Notes under the pieces: model-generated
What the model was told of the DNA's origin: nothing
The model's input: the letters and a program-made list of their open reading frames with translations, nothing else
The model's database searches: none
Source: Mycolicibacterium baixiangningiae
GTDB lineage: Bacteria > Actinomycetota > Actinomycetes > Mycobacteriales > Mycobacteriaceae
Assembly (NCBI RefSeq): GCF_016313185.1
Contig: NZ_CP066218.1
Coordinates: 3,162,001-3,226,000 of the forward strand
Direction: 5' to 3'
Length of the DNA stretch: 64,000 nt
Shown: piece by piece, positions 61,267-64,000 of the stretch
Layout: every line of letters starts with the position of its first letter
Position numbering within the stretch: position 1 is the stretch's first letter
Translations under genes and position numbers: made by a program

Positions 61267-61686
61267 ATGGCCGACGACGCCCACCCCTCCTTCTTCCAGC
61301 GCATCACCTACGCCTACGGGCGGCGTCTGCCCGCCTCGATGAACAGGTGGGTCGCCGAGGACCTGGCCGGTCAGGGGGCTGTTCGCCGGCACATGATCCG
61401 GATGGCGATTCCGCCGCTGCTCATACTCGCTCCCTTCTGGCTCCTTCCCACGTCCTTCTACGTGCGTCTCGAGATGACGGCCCCGATCTACATCTGGGCG
61501 CTGCTGATGGCGCTCGCGCTGAACAAGGTGTGGCGCCGCCACCGGTTGGCGCAACACAACCTGGACCCCAAGCTGGTCGACGTGATCCAGCGGAAGAAGG
61601 ACCAGCACATCCACGACGACTACGCTCGCCGATTCGGGCCTCGCCCCGAGGAGGCCAAGTGGCAGCAGAACAGCAGCCCGTTCTGA
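61267..61686 (+). CDS. DUF5313 family membrane protein
   Basis: Protein of 139 residues with two membrane segments near residues 45-62 and 72-92 (PPLLILAPFWLLPTSFYV, then IYIWALLMALALNKVW). FQRITYAYGRRLPASMNRWV and HDDYARRFGPRPEEAK are typical of the actinobacterial DUF5313 family. Role unknown. It follows the MarR gene by 26 bp with AGGAG before the ATG and may be co-expressed. Confidence 0.85.
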   Translation: MADDAHPSFFQRITYAYGRRLPASMNRWVAEDLAGQGAVRRHMIRMAIPPLLILAPFWLLPTSFYVRLEMTAPIYIWALLMALALNKVWRRHRLAQHNLDPKLVDVIQRKKDQHIHDDYARRFGPRPEEAKWQQNSSPF

Positions 61687-61873
61687 CCGTTTGAGCAGTG
61701 ATCAACGCTGCAGGTACGGCGATTTGGCGCAGGATCCCGCCGGGCAGTACATTGGCCGACGGCCCGATCCCCGCTGCAGAAAGCCCACGAACATGCCTGC
61801 CACGATTCGTAGCAGCCACGGATGCCGCCGTCGGACGATCTCCCGCGGCGCACGTCACCGGACCCTCCCACCC

Positions 61874-62059
61874 ATGGCGGGACAGGCCTTCGAGATCGTC
61901 GTGACCCAAGACGCGACCGGGTGCACCGTGACGGTCCCCGAGCTCAACGCCGTGGCCCACCGCCGCGATCGCGCCGATGCGGAGATGGCGGCCCGTGAGC
62001 TCATCTCCCGCCACACCGGCATTCCGCACGGATTCGTCGCCGTCTGGTCGCGCGACTGA
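61874..62059 (+). CDS. Small HicB-like fold protein
   Basis: Protein of 61 residues. FEIVVTQDATGCTVTVPELN and the following helix (DAEMAARELISRHTGIPHGF) fit the short alpha-beta HicB-like proteins found across actinobacteria. No HicA toxin gene is next to it, so a toxin-antitoxin role is not supported. The start at 61874 is within a region without obvious Shine-Dalgarno. Confidence 0.6.
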   Translation: MAGQAFEIVVTQDATGCTVTVPELNAVAHRRDRADAEMAARELISRHTGIPHGFVAVWSRD

Positions 62060-62195
62060 TCCTGCCGCGGCGCTAAAGACCCGGAGCACAACAGATCCCG
62101 CGTGCAGAACCGGTGACCCAACCGTGGCGGAATCGTGACGTGGCACGCCCGCCGGTCGCACTCCCCCCGGACATCGGCGCCCGTACTGTCGCGCC

Positions 62196-62612
62196 ATGCG
62201 GGTTGCCCTGTTCGCCGCCGTGGCGTCCTCACTGTTCAGCATCGGATTCGCACCGGGAGTCGCCTCGGCTGCGCCGAGCACCGCCGAACCCGTTGAGCGG
62301 CCACTGAGTTCGACCGAAGTCCTGTTCACCGGGCGCTCGGACATCGTGCACACCGAACCCCTCGCCTTCGACACGTGGAGCCCGCTCGACAGCGCCACCG
62401 GGATCCGCGTCTACTTCCTCGCGGGCACTCCCGCGTGTCACGGCGTCCGGGCGGTCACCACAGAGACCGCCGACGCCGTTACCGTCGAACTGCAGTCGGG
62501 CCTTCTTCCCGAAGCGGTCGATCGCATGTGCACAGCCAAGGCCGTGCTCGGCGCCACCGATATCCCCCTGGACGCGCCGGTCGGTGACCGCCAGGTGCTC
62601 ACCCGCTACTGA
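62196..62612 (+). CDS. Secreted hypothetical protein
   Basis: Protein of 138 residues with a Sec signal peptide: MRVALFAAVASSLFSIGFAP followed by GVASAAP, predicted cleavage after ASA. The mature part has two cysteines (in TPACHGVRAV and RMCTAKAVLG) that could form a disulfide. The pattern STEVLFTGRSDIVHTEP looks like a mycobacterial exported protein, but I recognise no family. Probably monocistronic. Confidence 0.72.
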   Translation: MRVALFAAVASSLFSIGFAPGVASAAPSTAEPVERPLSSTEVLFTGRSDIVHTEPLAFDTWSPLDSATGIRVYFLAGTPACHGVRAVTTETADAVTVELQSGLLPEAVDRMCTAKAVLGATDIPLDAPVGDRQVLTRY

Positions 62613-62670
62613 CACCCGAGCCGGTACGGCACACTGAAGGTCAACCCGATCAGAAAGGTGCCGTACCCGT

Positions 62671-63753
62671 ATGTCAGTGGAGCATCCTTTGCGGCTGGGG
62701 GTGCTGGCCGGTGACGGCATCGGACCCGAGATCGTCTCGGCGACAGTGCAGATCAGCGAACGAGCATTGGCGGCGGTGTCGGTACCCGTGGACTGGCGGC
62801 GGCTGCGAATGGGCAGCGAGGCCATCACCAGCGACGGCACCCCGTTGCCGCAACACACCCTCGACGAACTCGACCGCCTCGACGCGTGGGTGCTCGGTCC
62901 GCACGACAACGCGAGCTATCCCGCGCCGTTCCGCGACGAGCTCTCGCCCGGCGGCACCATCCGCAAGCGTTACGGGCTGTACGCCAACATCCGACCGGCC
63001 CGCCGGTTGAGCGACACGATCCCGGCGGTGTGCCCCGCACTCGACGCCGTCGTGGTCCGCGAGAACACCGAGGGGTTCTACTCCGACCGGAACATGTACG
63101 ACGGCGCCGGCGAGTTCATGCCCACCGCAGACGTCGCGATGGCCATCGCGGTGTTCACGCGGGAAGCATGTGAACGCATTGCGCACCAAGCCTTTCGGCT
63201 CGCACGCACCCGGCGCCGCTCGGTCACCGTCGCCCACAAGGCCAACGTGCTGTCCAAGACCACCGGGTTGTTCCGCGACAGCTGTGTGCGAATCGGCGAA
63301 CAGTATCCCGAGGTGACGGTCCGGCTCGAACACATCGACGCGCTCGCCGCTTTACTGGTGGCCCGTCCCGCCGAGTTCGACGTCATCGTCGCCGAGAACA
63401 TGTTCGGCGACATCCTGTCCGACCTCACTGGGCAGCTTGCCGGTTCGCTGGGGATGGCGCCGTCGATCAACCTCTCAGACAGCAAGGCGATGGCCCAGGC
63501 CGCTCACGGTTCCGCACCGGACCTCGCGGGCAGAAACACTGCCAACCCGGTCGCGATGATCCTGTCCACGGCGATGCTGCTCGAATGGCTGGCGAACAAA
63601 CACGGTCGTGCGGCGTTGGCGGAGGCCGCGTCGTCGATACGGGATGCGGTGCGGCGCAGCCTCGATGACGGTGTCCACACCGCCGACCTCGGCGGCGCCG
63701 CGACCACCACCGGCTTCACCGAACACGTGCTCTCGGTGCTGGCCGCGGGCTGA
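62671..63753 (+). CDS. Isocitrate/isopropylmalate dehydrogenase family protein
   Basis: Decarboxylating beta-hydroxyacid dehydrogenase of 360 residues. GVLAGDGIGPEIVSATVQIS is the conserved start, VVRENTEGFYS and VIVAENMFGDILSDLTGQLA (substrate and metal aspartates), and GSAPDLAGRNTANPVAMILS the cofactor region. The details (VREN-TEGFYS) point to tartrate/isopropylmalate-type enzymes rather than citrate-cycle ICDH. Starts after AGAAAGG. Could be leuB or a paralogue; no other leucine genes are near. Confidence 0.88.
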   Translation: MSVEHPLRLGVLAGDGIGPEIVSATVQISERALAAVSVPVDWRRLRMGSEAITSDGTPLPQHTLDELDRLDAWVLGPHDNASYPAPFRDELSPGGTIRKRYGLYANIRPARRLSDTIPAVCPALDAVVVRENTEGFYSDRNMYDGAGEFMPTADVAMAIAVFTREACERIAHQAFRLARTRRRSVTVAHKANVLSKTTGLFRDSCVRIGEQYPEVTVRLEHIDALAALLVARPAEFDVIVAENMFGDILSDLTGQLAGSLGMAPSINLSDSKAMAQAAHGSAPDLAGRNTANPVAMILSTAMLLEWLANKHGRAALAEAASSIRDAVRRSLDDGVHTADLGGAATTTGFTEHVLSVLAAG

Positions 63754-63756
63754 GCG

Positions 63757-64000
63757 CTACGTCACGGCGAGTCCGTCCTTGTTGTCAGCGGCGTCTTCGC
63801 CGGCATCGTCGGTGTCTCGACGCCGCTCACGTAGAACGAACGCCGCCAAGGCCAACACGAGTACCACCCCACCGAGGACGCCGATCTCGACGACTGCCCT
63901 GGCGAACTCAGGTCCCTTCTCCAGCAGCGTGGCGGCTTCCACGGAGAGCACCACGATCTCCTTTATGCCGGCCAGGATCCCGACGATGAGAAACGGTTCG
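63757..64000 (-). CDS. PsiE-family protein (3' part; 5' end outside the window)
   Basis: Minus-strand frame open through the right edge, reading EPFLIVGILAGIKEIVVLSV and then LEKGPEFARAVVEIGVLGG before a hydrophobic segment and charged tail (RERRRDTDDAGE). This fits the last helices of the phosphate-starvation-inducible PsiE family, a small inner-membrane protein. Only about the C-terminal 80 residues are inside the window. Convergent with the dehydrogenase gene; 3 bp between the stops. Confidence 0.75.
   Translation of the reverse strand, partial: EPFLIVGILAGIKEIVVLSVEAATLLEKGPEFARAVVEIGVLGGVVLVLALAAFVLRERRRDTDDAGEDAADNKDGLAVT

Noticed and set aside
61874..62059. HicAB toxin-antitoxin system
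   Set aside because: Only a HicB-like small protein is present; no HicA-type partner lies on either side.
1..64000. tRNA, rRNA or CRISPR array
   Set aside because: I looked for T-loop GGTTCGAATCC-like sequence, rRNA-like blocks and evenly spaced direct repeats and saw none. The dispersed repeats found are neither tandem nor evenly spaced.

Overview
This is high-GC actinobacterial chromosome, most likely from a fast-growing Mycobacteriaceae (Mycolicibacterium/Mycobacterium type). Supporting this are a SulP permease fused to a beta-carbonic anhydrase (Rv3273 type), an Acg-type nitroreductase, a DUF5313 protein, a remnant of an F420-type LLM oxidoreductase, MmyB-like regulators paired with oxidoreductases, and many TetR/SDR/hydrolase pairs. 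The assignment rests on family content only. The window opens and closes inside genes (an SDR at base 1, a PsiE-family protein at base 64000).

Layout. 1-2.5 kb: SDR genes with a divergent MmyB-like regulator, then a TetR gene. 2.6-8.2 kb: a compact catabolic operon of two tandem paralogous FrsA/DHPON-hydrolase-like alpha/beta hydrolases, a carboxymuconolactone-decarboxylase-like protein, an MBL-fold hydrolase, a 3-hydroxyisobutyrate-dehydrogenase-like reductase and a VOC protein, with the divergent TetR gene as the likely regulator. 8.2-11 kb: gene debris (a TetR/hydrolase chimera, a scrap of a third FrsA-like gene, an IS256 transposase tail) around an HSL-family esterase. 11.5-19.2 kb: an epoxide-hydrolase-like gene, then a minus-strand operon of XRE-cupin regulator, amidohydrolase (one-base frameshift) and a polyamine-type ABC transporter (potA, D, B, C). 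19.4-25.6 kb: a truncated FAD oxidase, an amine oxidase, DUF2071, a frameshifted MBL hydrolase and a second HSL esterase. 25.8-28.2 kb: a complete IS21-family element (istA/istB). 28.5-32.7 kb: an NTF2-like protein, a P450 overlapping an ABC1 kinase, and a divergent TetR. 33.5-34.2 kb: a mosaic of integrase, DegT-aminotransferase and EcsC fragments. 34.6-38.8 kb: N-acetylglucosamine uptake and breakdown (nagE; EIIA, nagB, nagA). 38.9-54.6 kb: hemerythrin, SDRs and regulators, MDR oxidoreductases, DJ-1/PfpI, GNAT, cupin, aldo/keto reductase, alcohol dehydrogenase and SulP-carbonic anhydrase, interleaved with further fragments (LLM, VOC, AsnC, M24 peptidase, IS3, alpha/beta hydrolase). 55.2-59.8 kb: a five-gene translationally coupled operon of a SsuA/TauA-like ABC transporter plus an AprA/fumarate-reductase-like flavoprotein and a 2x[4Fe-4S] ferredoxin. 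59.8-64 kb: nitroreductase and divergent OhrR/MarR, small proteins, an isocitrate/isopropylmalate-dehydrogenase-family enzyme and the PsiE-family partial gene.

The observations most worth checking are: (i) a dispersed repeat family (core about 45 bp, five copies, with a 5' half present on its own once more) in intergenic scars; (ii) a second repeat of about 110 bp present twice; (iii) the transporter-flavoprotein-ferredoxin operon; (iv) the double-FrsA hydrolase operon; (v) a striking density of decayed gene fragments, several differing from an open frame by a single base. The last could be real pseudogenisation or sequence error, and the sequence alone cannot decide. No tRNA, rRNA or CRISPR array was recognised.
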